A stretch of 64,000 nucleotides of DNA from Pseudaminobacter sp040045035 (GTDB taxonomy: Bacteria > Pseudomonadota > Alphaproteobacteria > Rhizobiales > Rhizobiaceae), in the NCBI RefSeq assembly GCF_040045035.1, contig NZ_JBDZDS010000002.1, positions 1-64,000 on the forward strand, written 5' to 3'. Below the pieces are notes generated by a model. The model did no database searches. It had not been told where the DNA came from and saw only the letters and a list, made by a program, of their open reading frames with translations. This document shows, one piece after another, positions 16,995 through 25,334 of the stretch. Both the position numbers and the translations under genes were made by a program. The stretch's first letter is position 1. Each line of letters opens with the position of its first letter.

Positions 16995-17615
16995 TCAGTT
17001 GGCCGTCTTCGCCTTGTCCTGCTCTTCCTTGAGCTTCTTGGCGAAGTCCTCGTTGTTCTTGCTGACGAACTCCTGCAGCTTCTTCTGCCGCTCCTCGAGG
17101 TCCGACTGCTGCATGGCCGGGCCGTCGAACACGCCGGTGAAGCCCTGCAGCGAAACCTTGACCGGGTTCTGCTGGTTCTGGAAGTTCACGGAGGTCAGCG
17201 TGAGCTCCGAGCCCTTCTTGAACGAGGCGATGAGCTGATCGGTCATCGGTGCTTCTGCGACACAGCGATCCGGGAAGCAGATCACATAGTCCAGCTTCTG
17301 CGCCTTGCCGCCATCGATCTGCAGGCCGATGCCGGGAGGAACGAGGCGACCGGTGGGAACCGTGACCTGGAAGACCTTGCGGTTGACCTTGCCCTTGAGC
17401 TCGATCAGGCTGATGCCCGTAACCAGCTGGCCGGATGCAGCCGTCGAGATGTTCTGCACGTTGCAGATGTCGACATCTTCCTGCTTCGAGCAGGCCTTGA
17501 ACCAGCCTTGCGGAATTTGCTGCGCTGCAGCCGGCGCAAGACCAGCGGCGAGCATGCCGACCACGCCTGCGGCCATGACCGAAAGACGGGCAGTGTCGGT
17601 TTTCAGGCTCGTCAT
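16995..17615 (-). CDS. Invasion-associated locus B (IalB) family protein
   Basis: A 206-residue exported protein. Residues 1-35 are a signal peptide ending in APAAAQQ. The mature part starts IPQGWFKACSKQEDVDICNV and later has YVICFPDRCVAEAP, the paired cysteines of the IalB family. The C-terminal 45 residues, from LEERQKKLQEFVSKN on, are a charged coiled coil rich in Lys and Glu. IalB was named in Bartonella for red-cell entry, but relatives are common in free-living Rhizobiales and the role there is unknown. Single gene. Confidence 0.9.
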   Translation of the reverse strand: MTSLKTDTARLSVMAAGVVGMLAAGLAPAAAQQIPQGWFKACSKQEDVDICNVQNISTAASGQLVTGISLIELKGKVNRKVFQVTVPTGRLVPPGIGLQIDGGKAQKLDYVICFPDRCVAEAPMTDQLIASFKKGSELTLTSVNFQNQQNPVKVSLQGFTGVFDGPAMQQSDLEERQKKLQEFVSKNNEDFAKKLKEEQDKAKTAN

Positions 17616-17853
17616 CTATCTCAATCCTCTCAAATGATCCCCGGGACCGGCTGGCAGTACCGTCACCAACGCTACCTGTTGCGCAATTGAGGCGACAGCA
17701 TGACTTTTGACGGCTGTTACACCGCGCCGCGTTGCGAATCCAGCCCCGTTTGCTGCGATAATGTACGTGAGTCCCAACTAAACCCACAATAGTGCCGCCA
17801 TGATAGGTTCAAACCCGAATCATCGGAATATTTTCGCCAAGGGCACGCCGTTT

Positions 17854-19671
17854 ATGCGTCGTATATTTCTTTCTCTCTGCACCGTCGGAGCTATCCTGTC
17901 GGCCGGTGCCGCGGCTCGCGCAGAGCCTGTGCATTCGATCGCCATGCAGGGCGAACCGGCGTTGAAAGACGGCCTTCGCAACTTCCCCTATGTGAACCCC
18001 GATGCGCCGAAGGGCGGCAGCGTCACCTATTGCGTGGTCGGCAGCTTCGACAACCTCAACCCGTTCATCCTCAAGAGCCTGCGCACCACCGCGCGCGGCA
18101 TTATCGACACCATGTACGGCAATCTGGTGTTCGAACCGCTCATGCAGCGCAGCGCCGACGAGCCTTTCTCGCTTTACGGCTTGCTTGCAGAATCGCTCGA
18201 CATCACACCCGATCGCAAGAGCGTGGAGTTCAATCTCAATCCGAACGCGAAATGGTCGGACGGCGCGCCGGTGACCGCCGACGACGTGCTGTTCACCTAT
18301 GAGGTCTACACAGAGAAGGGCCGCCCACCCTACAGCGACCGCATGAAGAAGATCGCCAAGATCGAGAAGACCGGCGAGCGAAGTGTCCGCTTCACCTTCA
18401 ACGAGCTGGCAGACCGTGAATTTCCGCTGATCATCGCGATGACCCCGATCATCCCGAAGCATGCCTTCGACAAGACGACCTTCGACCAGACCACGCTGAA
18501 GCCGCTTATCGGCAGCGGACCCTACCGGATAGCCAAGGTTGTGCCGGGACAACGGATCGTATTCGAACGCAATCCCGACTACTGGGCGAAGGACCTGCCC
18601 ACCAAGCGCGGTTTCGACAATTTCGACCGCGTCACCATCGAGTATTTCCTCAACGCCAATTCCCAATTCGAGGCCTTCAAGAAAGGGCTCTGCGCGGTCT
18701 ATGAGGAAACCGACCCGGTGAAGCGAGAGCGCAACCTCGACTTTCCCGCCGCACGCGACGGCAAAGTCGTGACCGAGGTGTTCGAGAACGGCCTTCCGCC
18801 TGTCGTCACCGGCTTCCTCTTCAATTCGCGCCTGCCGAAATTCGCAGACGTGCGCGTGCGGCGGGCGCTCGCCCTGCTTTATGACTTCGAATGGGCCAAC
18901 AAGAACCTGTTCAACGGGCAGTTCAAGCACACGGCAAGCTACTGGCAGAACTCGGAACTGTCCGCTCTCGGTCGGCCAGCCAGCGCGGCTGAACGCGCCT
19001 TGCTTGCCCCCTTCCCCGACAAGGTGCTGCCGTCGGTGATGGACGGCACCTACCGTCCGCCCGAAACCGACGGCTCCGGTAACGACCGCACCGAGCTCAA
19101 GGCAGCGCTCGATCTCCTGAAAAGCGCAGGCTACCGAATCGAGGACGGCCAGCTCGTCAATCCGCAAGGCGAACCTTTCAGCTTCGAGATTCTGACCGCT
19201 TCGCAGAGCGAGGAAAGGCTCGCGGCCCTCTACCAGCGAACGCTGGCGAAGATCGGCATCACCGTCACCATCCGGGCGCTGGAAGCCGACCAGATCCAGA
19301 TGCGCAAGCAGCGCTTCGACTTCGACGTGCTGATAGGCTCCACCGGCTTCCTCGGCACGTTGTCGCCCGGCACCGAGCTGATCGGCCGTTGGGGATCGGA
19401 ATCGGCGAATGCCGAAGGCTCGTTCAACCTCGCAGGTGCTGCCGATCCGGCGATCGATGCGATGATCGATGCGATGCTCAACGCACGCGACAAGGACGCT
19501 TACGTGGCCGCGGTCCGTGCGCTCGACCGGCTGCTGATTTCGAGCGCCTATATGGTGCCCATGCATTTCGACAACCGGCAGTACGTTTCCTCCTGGAATT
19601 ACCTGGCGCACCCAGCCAAAACGCCGGTGTTCGGCTATCAACTTCCGACATGGTGGCACAAGCCGGACTGA
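17854..19671 (+). CDS. Peptide-type ABC transporter binding protein (YejA-like)
   Basis: A 605-residue family 5 extracellular solute-binding protein. The preferred ATG at 17854 gives a proper signal peptide (MRRIFLSLCTVGAILSAGAA, cleavage near ARA-EP); an earlier ATG at 17800 would add 18 polar residues ahead of it. The mature start HSIAMQGEPALKDGLRNFPY and the PDAPKGGSVTYCVVGSFDNL segment resemble YejA, the binding protein for microcin C and oligopeptides. No permease or ATPase genes follow, so it would be an orphan or work with parts encoded elsewhere. Confidence 0.85.
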   Translation: MRRIFLSLCTVGAILSAGAAARAEPVHSIAMQGEPALKDGLRNFPYVNPDAPKGGSVTYCVVGSFDNLNPFILKSLRTTARGIIDTMYGNLVFEPLMQRSADEPFSLYGLLAESLDITPDRKSVEFNLNPNAKWSDGAPVTADDVLFTYEVYTEKGRPPYSDRMKKIAKIEKTGERSVRFTFNELADREFPLIIAMTPIIPKHAFDKTTFDQTTLKPLIGSGPYRIAKVVPGQRIVFERNPDYWAKDLPTKRGFDNFDRVTIEYFLNANSQFEAFKKGLCAVYEETDPVKRERNLDFPAARDGKVVTEVFENGLPPVVTGFLFNSRLPKFADVRVRRALALLYDFEWANKNLFNGQFKHTASYWQNSELSALGRPASAAERALLAPFPDKVLPSVMDGTYRPPETDGSGNDRTELKAALDLLKSAGYRIEDGQLVNPQGEPFSFEILTASQSEERLAALYQRTLAKIGITVTIRALEADQIQMRKQRFDFDVLIGSTGFLGTLSPGTELIGRWGSESANAEGSFNLAGAADPAIDAMIDAMLNARDKDAYVAAVRALDRLLISSAYMVPMHFDNRQYVSSWNYLAHPAKTPVFGYQLPTWWHKPD

Positions 19672-19691
19672 CCGGCAGAAAGGATCAGCCC

Positions 19692-20375
19692 ATGAGCACC
19701 TCTCAGCAATCGCTGACCATCGACGTGGTGTCGGACGTTGTCTGCCCCTGGTGCTTCATCGGCCAGAAGCGCCTCGACAAGGCGGTTGCCGCGGTGCCTG
19801 AGGTCGATGTCGAGATCCACTGGCGCCCGTTCCAACTCGATCCGACCATTCCGCCTGAAGGCAGGGACCGCAAGCAGTACATGCTAGCGAAGTTCGGCAG
19901 CGAGGAGCGCCTGCGCGAGATTCACGCCAAGATAGAACAATTGGGCCTGGCCGAAGGCATCGACTTCGATTTTGCTGCCATCACCGTCTCGCCCAACACG
20001 CTCGACGCGCACCGGGTGCTGCGCTGGGCTGCAGCCAACGGCTCCGAGGTGCAAGGTAGGCTCGCTCGTAAGCTGTTTAAACTCTATTTCGAGGAAGGCA
20101 GGAACCTCGGCGACCACGCCGTGCTGGTCGAGGCCGCGCGCGAAGCAGGGATGGATGCGCCGGTGGTGGAAGCCATGCTTGCCACCGACGCCGATCGCGA
20201 TGCCGTTGCGAACGAGGCGGCAACCGCATCTCGCATGGGCATTTCGGGCGTTCCCTGCTTCCTGTTCGAGGGCAAGTATGCGGTGATGGGCGCCCAGGAC
20301 ACCGACACGCTGGCCGATGCCATCCGCCAGATTGCGGCGGCAAAGGCCCGCGGCGAGCTGGATTCTGCGCGTTAG
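19692..20375 (+). CDS. FrnE-like DsbA-family oxidoreductase
   Basis: A 227-residue thioredoxin-fold protein without signal peptide, so cytoplasmic. The active site CPWC is at residues 18-21 in IDVVSDVVCPWCFIGQKRLD, and the conserved cis-proline region appears as GISGVPCFLFEGKYAVMGAQ near residue 190. This is the FrnE/2-hydroxychromene-2-carboxylate isomerase-like branch of the DsbA family; activity is probably thiol-disulfide exchange. ATG at 19692 is 20 bases after the YejA-like gene and is preceded by AAAGGA, so the two are probably co-transcribed. Confidence 0.9.
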   Translation: MSTSQQSLTIDVVSDVVCPWCFIGQKRLDKAVAAVPEVDVEIHWRPFQLDPTIPPEGRDRKQYMLAKFGSEERLREIHAKIEQLGLAEGIDFDFAAITVSPNTLDAHRVLRWAAANGSEVQGRLARKLFKLYFEEGRNLGDHAVLVEAAREAGMDAPVVEAMLATDADRDAVANEAATASRMGISGVPCFLFEGKYAVMGAQDTDTLADAIRQIAAAKARGELDSAR

Positions 20376-20435
20376 GCCCTCTTTCTTTGTCTTTGCAATT
20401 TCGGCCGCACACTCTCGGCCGAGTAGGTGCCGTCG

Positions 20436-20894
20436 TCAGACCGCTTCGACTAGCAGATCCAGATCCGCCACGCCGGTCACGCGTACGCGCGCGCCAACAG
20501 GAAGGTCGGGCCCCGAGACATTCCACATCGTGTCGCCGAGCTTGATGCGACCGCGCCCTTCGCGGATCGGCTCGGTCAGGGTCGCGGTGCGCCCTATCAG
20601 TTGCTCGCCGCGTCGGTTGAGAAGCGGCTGATCGCTCGTCTCGCCGGCTTCGTTCATGATCTTGCGGCCGGCATAGGGACTGATTAGCGACAGGACCAGA
20701 AAGACCAGCACCTGCACCTGCCATACCCAGAGCCCGACGTCCCAAATCGCAAGCGAAAGGGCGCCGGTGATCAGCGCGGCGATGCCGATCCAGAGCAGGA
20801 ACACCCCCGGCAGCAGAAGCTCCAACACCAACAGCACGAAGCCGAGCACCATCCAGTTCCAGGGGCCGAGTTCGATAACGATGTGCTCAATCAT
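20436..20894 (-). CDS. NfeD-family membrane protein
   Basis: A 152-residue protein with two or three N-terminal membrane segments (residues 8-75) and a C-terminal OB-fold domain of about 60 residues starting near GEQLIGRTATLTEPIREGRG. This is the short NfeD type that is almost always encoded next to an SPFH/stomatin protein, as here (27 bases after it). Together they are thought to organise membrane microdomains or protein quality control in the inner membrane. Confidence 0.9.
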   Translation of the reverse strand: MIEHIVIELGPWNWMVLGFVLLVLELLLPGVFLLWIGIAALITGALSLAIWDVGLWVWQVQVLVFLVLSLISPYAGRKIMNEAGETSDQPLLNRRGEQLIGRTATLTEPIREGRGRIKLGDTMWNVSGPDLPVGARVRVTGVADLDLLVEAV

Positions 20895-20921
20895 GTGGCT
20901 TCCGCCCGATAGCGCCGAAGG

Positions 20922-21875
20922 TCATTCTTTGTCGGGGGCCCGCACGACGGGCGTGCGCGCCGACTGGCGCGGCGCAGGCACATTGCCCTCGCTCCCAAAC
21001 ACCTCCCTGGCGATGGCGCCGACGCCACCCAGGGAGCCTATGAGCGACGACGCCTCGAAAGGCATCAGGACGATCTTGTTGTTGCTGGACGAACCGATCT
21101 TGGCCAGTGCTTCAGTGTATTTCTGAGCAACGAAATAGTTGATGGCCTGCACGTCGCCCTGGGCGATCGCTTCCGACACCACCTGGGTGGCACGGGCCTC
21201 CGCCTCGGCCGAACGCTCGCGCGCCTCGGCGTCGCGGAACGCGGCCTCCTTGCGGCCTTCCGCCTGCAGAACCTGCGCCTGCTTCAAACCCTCGGCCTCG
21301 AGAATCTGCGCACGCTTGTTGCGCTCGGCCATCATCTGGCGCGCCATCGAATCGACCAGGTTGGCCGGCGGGTTGATATCCTTGATCTCGACGCGCGTGA
21401 TCTTGATGCCCCAGGGATGCGCCGCCTGGTCGACGACACGTAGCAGCCGTTCGTTGATCGCATCGCGATTGGATAACAACTCGTCCAGGTCCATCGACCC
21501 CATGACCGTTCGGATGTTGGTCATGGTCAGGTTGAGGATGGCGTTCTGCAGCCCCGACACCTGATAAGCCGCCTGCGCCGCATTGAGCACCTGATAGAAC
21601 GCAATCCCGTCGACACCGACGATCGCGTTGTCGCGGGTGATCACCTCCTGCGTCGGCACATCAAGCACCTGCTCCATCATATTCATCTTGGCACCAATGC
21701 GGTCGATGAAGGGAACTATGAGGTTCAGGCCCGGAGCCAGCGTCCGCGTGTAGCGGCCGAAACGCTCTACGGTGTGGTTGTAGCCTTGCGGCACCGTCTT
21801 GATGCCCGCAAACAGGAAAAGCAGGACAAGGACGACAAGTATCGGGATCAAGATGTCGGAACCCGTGAACGGCAT
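20922..21875 (-). CDS. SPFH/Band 7 protein (QmcA/paraslipin type)
   Basis: A 317-residue protein with one N-terminal membrane anchor (residues 6-27) then an SPFH domain from about residue 28 (VPQGYNHTVERFGRYTRTLA) to 190, followed by a Glu/Ala-rich coiled coil (AEGRKEAAFRDAEARERSAE) that mediates oligomer formation. The ATG at 21875 gives the usual MPFTGSD start; the frame stays open 14 codons further but those add polar residues before the anchor. It forms an operon with nfeD. Known relatives form membrane rafts and regulate FtsH-type proteases. Confidence 0.92.
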   Translation of the reverse strand: MPFTGSDILIPILVVLVLLFLFAGIKTVPQGYNHTVERFGRYTRTLAPGLNLIVPFIDRIGAKMNMMEQVLDVPTQEVITRDNAIVGVDGIAFYQVLNAAQAAYQVSGLQNAILNLTMTNIRTVMGSMDLDELLSNRDAINERLLRVVDQAAHPWGIKITRVEIKDINPPANLVDSMARQMMAERNKRAQILEAEGLKQAQVLQAEGRKEAAFRDAEARERSAEAEARATQVVSEAIAQGDVQAINYFVAQKYTEALAKIGSSSNNKIVLMPFEASSLIGSLGGVGAIAREVFGSEGNVPAPRQSARTPVVRAPDKE

Positions 21876-22020
21876 GCGGCTCTCCCTCTCATGTGCGGCG
21901 CTTTCGCCGCACAACACTTAAAGTCGATTCATGACGGTTACAATCGCGCGGGAGGTGTGCCCGAAAACCTCGTCCGCAAGTACGAACGAGACCGCGCGGT
22001 CTGTCTAAGTCTCGGCTGAC

Positions 22021-23085
22021 TTAAGCCCAGCCCGACAATTCGCGGCGCACCAGTGCCTCGATGACGGCCATGCCGTCCGCACTGTCATTGAGACAAGGGA
22101 TATGCGCGAAGTTCTTGCCGCCAGCATGGTGGAATATCTCGGCGGCCTCGCCCGCGATTTCCTCGAGCGTTTCGATGCAATCCGCCGAGAAGCCGGGATT
22201 GACCACGGCGATCGACTTAACGCCTTCGCGGGCAAGCTTTTCCACCGTCTTGTCGGTGTAGGGCTGCAGCCACTCCTGCGCGCCGAATCGCGACTGGAAG
22301 CAGGTGATCAGCTTCTTGTCGTTCCAGCCCAGCCTCTCACGCAGCAGGCGGGTCGTTTCCAGGCAATGGGCCTGGTAGGGATCACCTCGATCCGAATAGG
22401 GCTTGGGAATACCGTGATAAGAGGCGATCACAACTTCCGGCTCGAAGTCGAGCGTGGCGAGGTGGCTGGTGATCGAGTTTGCCAATGCCTCGATATAGAC
22501 CGGCTCGTCATAATAGGCCGGCACCGTACGAACCGCCGGCATGGCCCTGATCTTCATCAAGGCGCGGAACAGCTGGTCGCTCGCGGTCGCCGTGGTTGTG
22601 GCGGAGAACTGGGGATAGAGCGGGAACATCACGATGCGGTCGCAGCCTTGCTCCATGAGGCGCTGCACCGCACTCGCGGTAGAGGGACTGCCGTAGCGCA
22701 TGCCCCAGTCGACCACCACATTCGGCGTGTCGGTCAGAAGTGTGGCGAGCTTTTCCGCCTGCGCGCGCGTGTAGGTGCGCAGTGGTGATTCGTTGCGTTC
22801 CTCGTTCCAGATGGACTTGTAGTTGGCGCCGGACTTCTTCGGCCGCGTCGTCAGCACCAGCCCATAGAGGATCGGATACCAGATGACGCGCGACAACTCG
22901 ATGACGCGCGGGTCCGACAGAAATTCCCGCAGATAGCGCCACATGGGCGCAAAATCGGTTCCGTCCGGCGTGCCGAGATTGAGCAGCATGACCCCGACCT
23001 TGCCGCTCCGCGGTGCGGCTTGAATGCCCGACAGGGCCGGGCCCGCAATCGTTTCGGCCTTGGTGTTGTCGATTGTCATGTTCAT
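22021..23085 (-). CDS. hemH: Ferrochelatase
   Basis: HemH inserts ferrous iron into protoporphyrin IX, the last step of heme synthesis, at the inner membrane face. The 354-residue protein shows VGVMLLNLGTPDGTDFAPMW at the start of the core, the catalytic histidine in SYHGIPKPYSDRGDPY, and NPGFSADCIETLEEI near the C-terminus, where alphaproteobacterial enzymes keep an acidic pair. The N-terminal 28 residues before the core are poorly conserved. ATG at 23085 or 23079 are both possible. Single gene between the SPFH pair and the 5'-nucleotidase. Confidence 0.95.
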   Translation of the reverse strand: MNMTIDNTKAETIAGPALSGIQAAPRSGKVGVMLLNLGTPDGTDFAPMWRYLREFLSDPRVIELSRVIWYPILYGLVLTTRPKKSGANYKSIWNEERNESPLRTYTRAQAEKLATLLTDTPNVVVDWGMRYGSPSTASAVQRLMEQGCDRIVMFPLYPQFSATTTATASDQLFRALMKIRAMPAVRTVPAYYDEPVYIEALANSITSHLATLDFEPEVVIASYHGIPKPYSDRGDPYQAHCLETTRLLRERLGWNDKKLITCFQSRFGAQEWLQPYTDKTVEKLAREGVKSIAVVNPGFSADCIETLEEIAGEAAEIFHHAGGKNFAHIPCLNDSADGMAVIEALVRRELSGWA

Positions 23086-23227
23086 CTCGATTAAGTCTCC
23101 CGCGCACAGGCCAGAACCTAGTGGTCCGACGCGCGGATTCCAATGCCGCGTCTGGCCGCAGGCGCCTCTACCGCGACCCGAGCCCCTGCCCTAGCCATAT
23201 TTGTCGACGGCTCAGTGTCCCGGCAAA

Positions 23228-23255
23228 AAAGTCCGCCGGTTTCCCGACGGACTTT
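23228..23255 (-). terminator. Terminator after the 5'-nucleotidase gene
   Basis: Stem AAAGTCCG / CGGACTTT, with the minus-strand 3' arm running into TTTTTT. It sits 20 bases past the stop codon. Confidence 0.8.
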
Positions 23256-23274
23256 CTTCCGAGCCAGTCCCGGC

Positions 23275-25152
23275 TCAATGCGAAGCCGGAATCTTCAGCG
23301 TCGCGCCGACCGGCAAATGCCGTGCGGCATATTTGGAATTGGCCTTGGCAATGGTTCGCCACTTGGCACCGCTGCCGTAGGCCTTCTTGGCGATGTCCCA
23401 ATAGGTGTCGCCGGCCACGACCACGTGGCTGTCGGCTCCCTTGGCCTCCGCAGGCTTGGCTTCCTCAGCAGGCTTGGCCGTCTCTGCCGGTGCAGGCGCG
23501 GGGCTGGCCTCGGCCGGCTTGGCTTCCTCCGCAGAACCTGCCTGAGCGATCTCGGTGATGCGGCCCTCGAGCTTGGGCGTATAGGGTCGGTGCGCGGCTA
23601 GGTAGTCGGCGACCACCTGTTCCAGGCTTGGCCCGAAATCGTATGCATTCTGGGCATTCTGAGCGAAGATCTTGTAGCCGTCGCCGCCGGCGCGAACGAA
23701 ATCGTTGGTGGCCACGCCGTAGATCTTGGCCGGATCGAGCGGCTGCCAGGCGTCGCCCTCCTTGACCTCCACCGACTTCAGCCTGCCCTGGTTGGCCGCG
23801 ACCGACTTGTCGAAGCTGTATCTGAGGCCCGCGACCTGCGGGAACTTGCCCTTGCCTTCCTCGATCTCGCTGAGGCCCGCCTCGATGGAATCGGCGATGT
23901 CCTTGCCCGAGAGCTGGAAAGTCGCGAGCGTGTTCTGGAAGGGCAGAACGGTCAGCACGTCCCCCATAGTCACGCGGCCCTTGCCAATAGAGGCGCGGAT
24001 GCCGCCGCCGTTTTGGAACACGATCTGGACACCCTGCCCCTTTACACGATCGAGAATGGCGTCAGAGATCAGGTTTCCCATTTCGCACTCCCGAGCGCGG
24101 CAGCTCTCGCGGCTGCCATCGATGGCCGCTGTGGTCTCGGAAACTTCCTTGGCCTTCAGTTCCTCGATCGGGGCGCCGAGTTCCTTGATGCGTGCCAGAA
24201 CTGCCTCGTCGGGCTTGATGCTGTTGTCGAGATAGAGCGGGTCGCCGCGGGCTTCCTTGACGACGCCGTTGTCGTCGAACACCACCGTGAACTCGCCGAG
24301 ATACTTCGAATAGGACGCCGCCTGCGTGACCGGCACCTTGTAGCCCTCGGGGTTGTCGATCATCGTCGGATACGGCCCCTCGGCCTTCGCATCGGTGTTG
24401 GACAGCAGCGAATGCGAGTGTCCGCCCACGACCACGTCGACCCCCGGGATCTTGGCGATCATCTCCTTGTCCCGCGGATAACCGACATGCGTCAGCGCGA
24501 TGATCTTGTTGACGCCTTGGGCCTTTAGCTTCTCGACCTCGGCAGTGATGGTCTTGATATCGTCCTCAATGGCGATGTTCGGGCCAGGAGCGGCGATTTC
24601 GGGCGTGTCGGTGGTCACCGCGCCGACGATGCCGATCTTCTCGCCGCCGACTTCGAGCACGATCGAGGGCTTGATGCGGTCGCCAACCTTCGATTGAGCG
24701 TCGGGATGGACATTGGCGCTCACGACCGGAAACTGCACCTTCTCCAGGAATGGCACCAGCGCACCCTCGCCATCGTCGAACTCATGGTTGCCCACGGTCA
24801 TGGCGTCGAACTTCATCTGGTTCAGGAATTCGGCTTCCACCGCGCCCTTGTAGGTGGCGTAGAACAGCGAGCCCTGGAAATTGTCGCCGCCGTTGAGCAG
24901 GAGCACGTTTTGCCCCTCCAACGCCTTGCGGCGCTCGGCGATGGCCGTCACCAGACGGGCCGCGCCGCCGATGCACTCGCCCTTGGTCTCTTCTTCCGCT
25001 GAGCAGGTCGATTCGTATTTGTTGTTGGATTCGATGCGGCTGTGCCAGTCGTTGATATGCAGGATATGCAAGGTGTAGTCGGCAAAAGAAACGCCGGTCG
25101 ACATGGCAAATGCCGATGCGGACAAGGCTGCTGCGGCAGCGAATTTCCTCAT
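23275..25152 (-). CDS. Exported 5'-nucleotidase/metallophosphatase with LysM tail
   Basis: A 625-residue periplasmic enzyme that removes phosphate from nucleotides. After a signal peptide (1-24) comes the metallophosphatase domain with HINDWHSR, NGGDNFQGS, GNHEFDDG and GGHSH as metal and catalytic motifs (residues 33-255), then the 5'-nucleotidase C-terminal domain (about 335-510, with FQNGGGIRA and FVRAGGDGYK). A linker of about 45 residues made almost only of Ala, Pro, Glu and Lys leads to a C-terminal LysM domain (HVVVAGDTYWDIAKKAYGSG), which binds peptidoglycan-type glycans. The LysM fusion is uncommon in UshA-type enzymes and probably tethers the enzyme to the wall. Confidence 0.92.
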   Translation of the reverse strand: MRKFAAAAALSASAFAMSTGVSFADYTLHILHINDWHSRIESNNKYESTCSAEEETKGECIGGAARLVTAIAERRKALEGQNVLLLNGGDNFQGSLFYATYKGAVEAEFLNQMKFDAMTVGNHEFDDGEGALVPFLEKVQFPVVSANVHPDAQSKVGDRIKPSIVLEVGGEKIGIVGAVTTDTPEIAAPGPNIAIEDDIKTITAEVEKLKAQGVNKIIALTHVGYPRDKEMIAKIPGVDVVVGGHSHSLLSNTDAKAEGPYPTMIDNPEGYKVPVTQAASYSKYLGEFTVVFDDNGVVKEARGDPLYLDNSIKPDEAVLARIKELGAPIEELKAKEVSETTAAIDGSRESCRARECEMGNLISDAILDRVKGQGVQIVFQNGGGIRASIGKGRVTMGDVLTVLPFQNTLATFQLSGKDIADSIEAGLSEIEEGKGKFPQVAGLRYSFDKSVAANQGRLKSVEVKEGDAWQPLDPAKIYGVATNDFVRAGGDGYKIFAQNAQNAYDFGPSLEQVVADYLAAHRPYTPKLEGRITEIAQAGSAEEAKPAEASPAPAPAETAKPAEEAKPAEAKGADSHVVVAGDTYWDIAKKAYGSGAKWRTIAKANSKYAARHLPVGATLKIPASH

Positions 25153-25334
25153 GATCTGTCTCCCCGAATGATCCTGGTGATATAGCGCGGGTCGTTGACC
25201 GTTTGACTACGCGACCGGCGGCATGTTCACATCATGCTGAGATCGATGCAAGCAGCCGCCTTTAGCGAACCGGCAAATCAACGGATTCGGGGAAAGCGCC
25301 TGCCATCCAACATGGCAAGCGCCGTTTTGTGCGT

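Noticed and set aside
17809..19659. A 616-codon open frame on the minus strand
   Set aside because: It is the mirror of the YejA-like gene, which has a signal peptide and family motifs.
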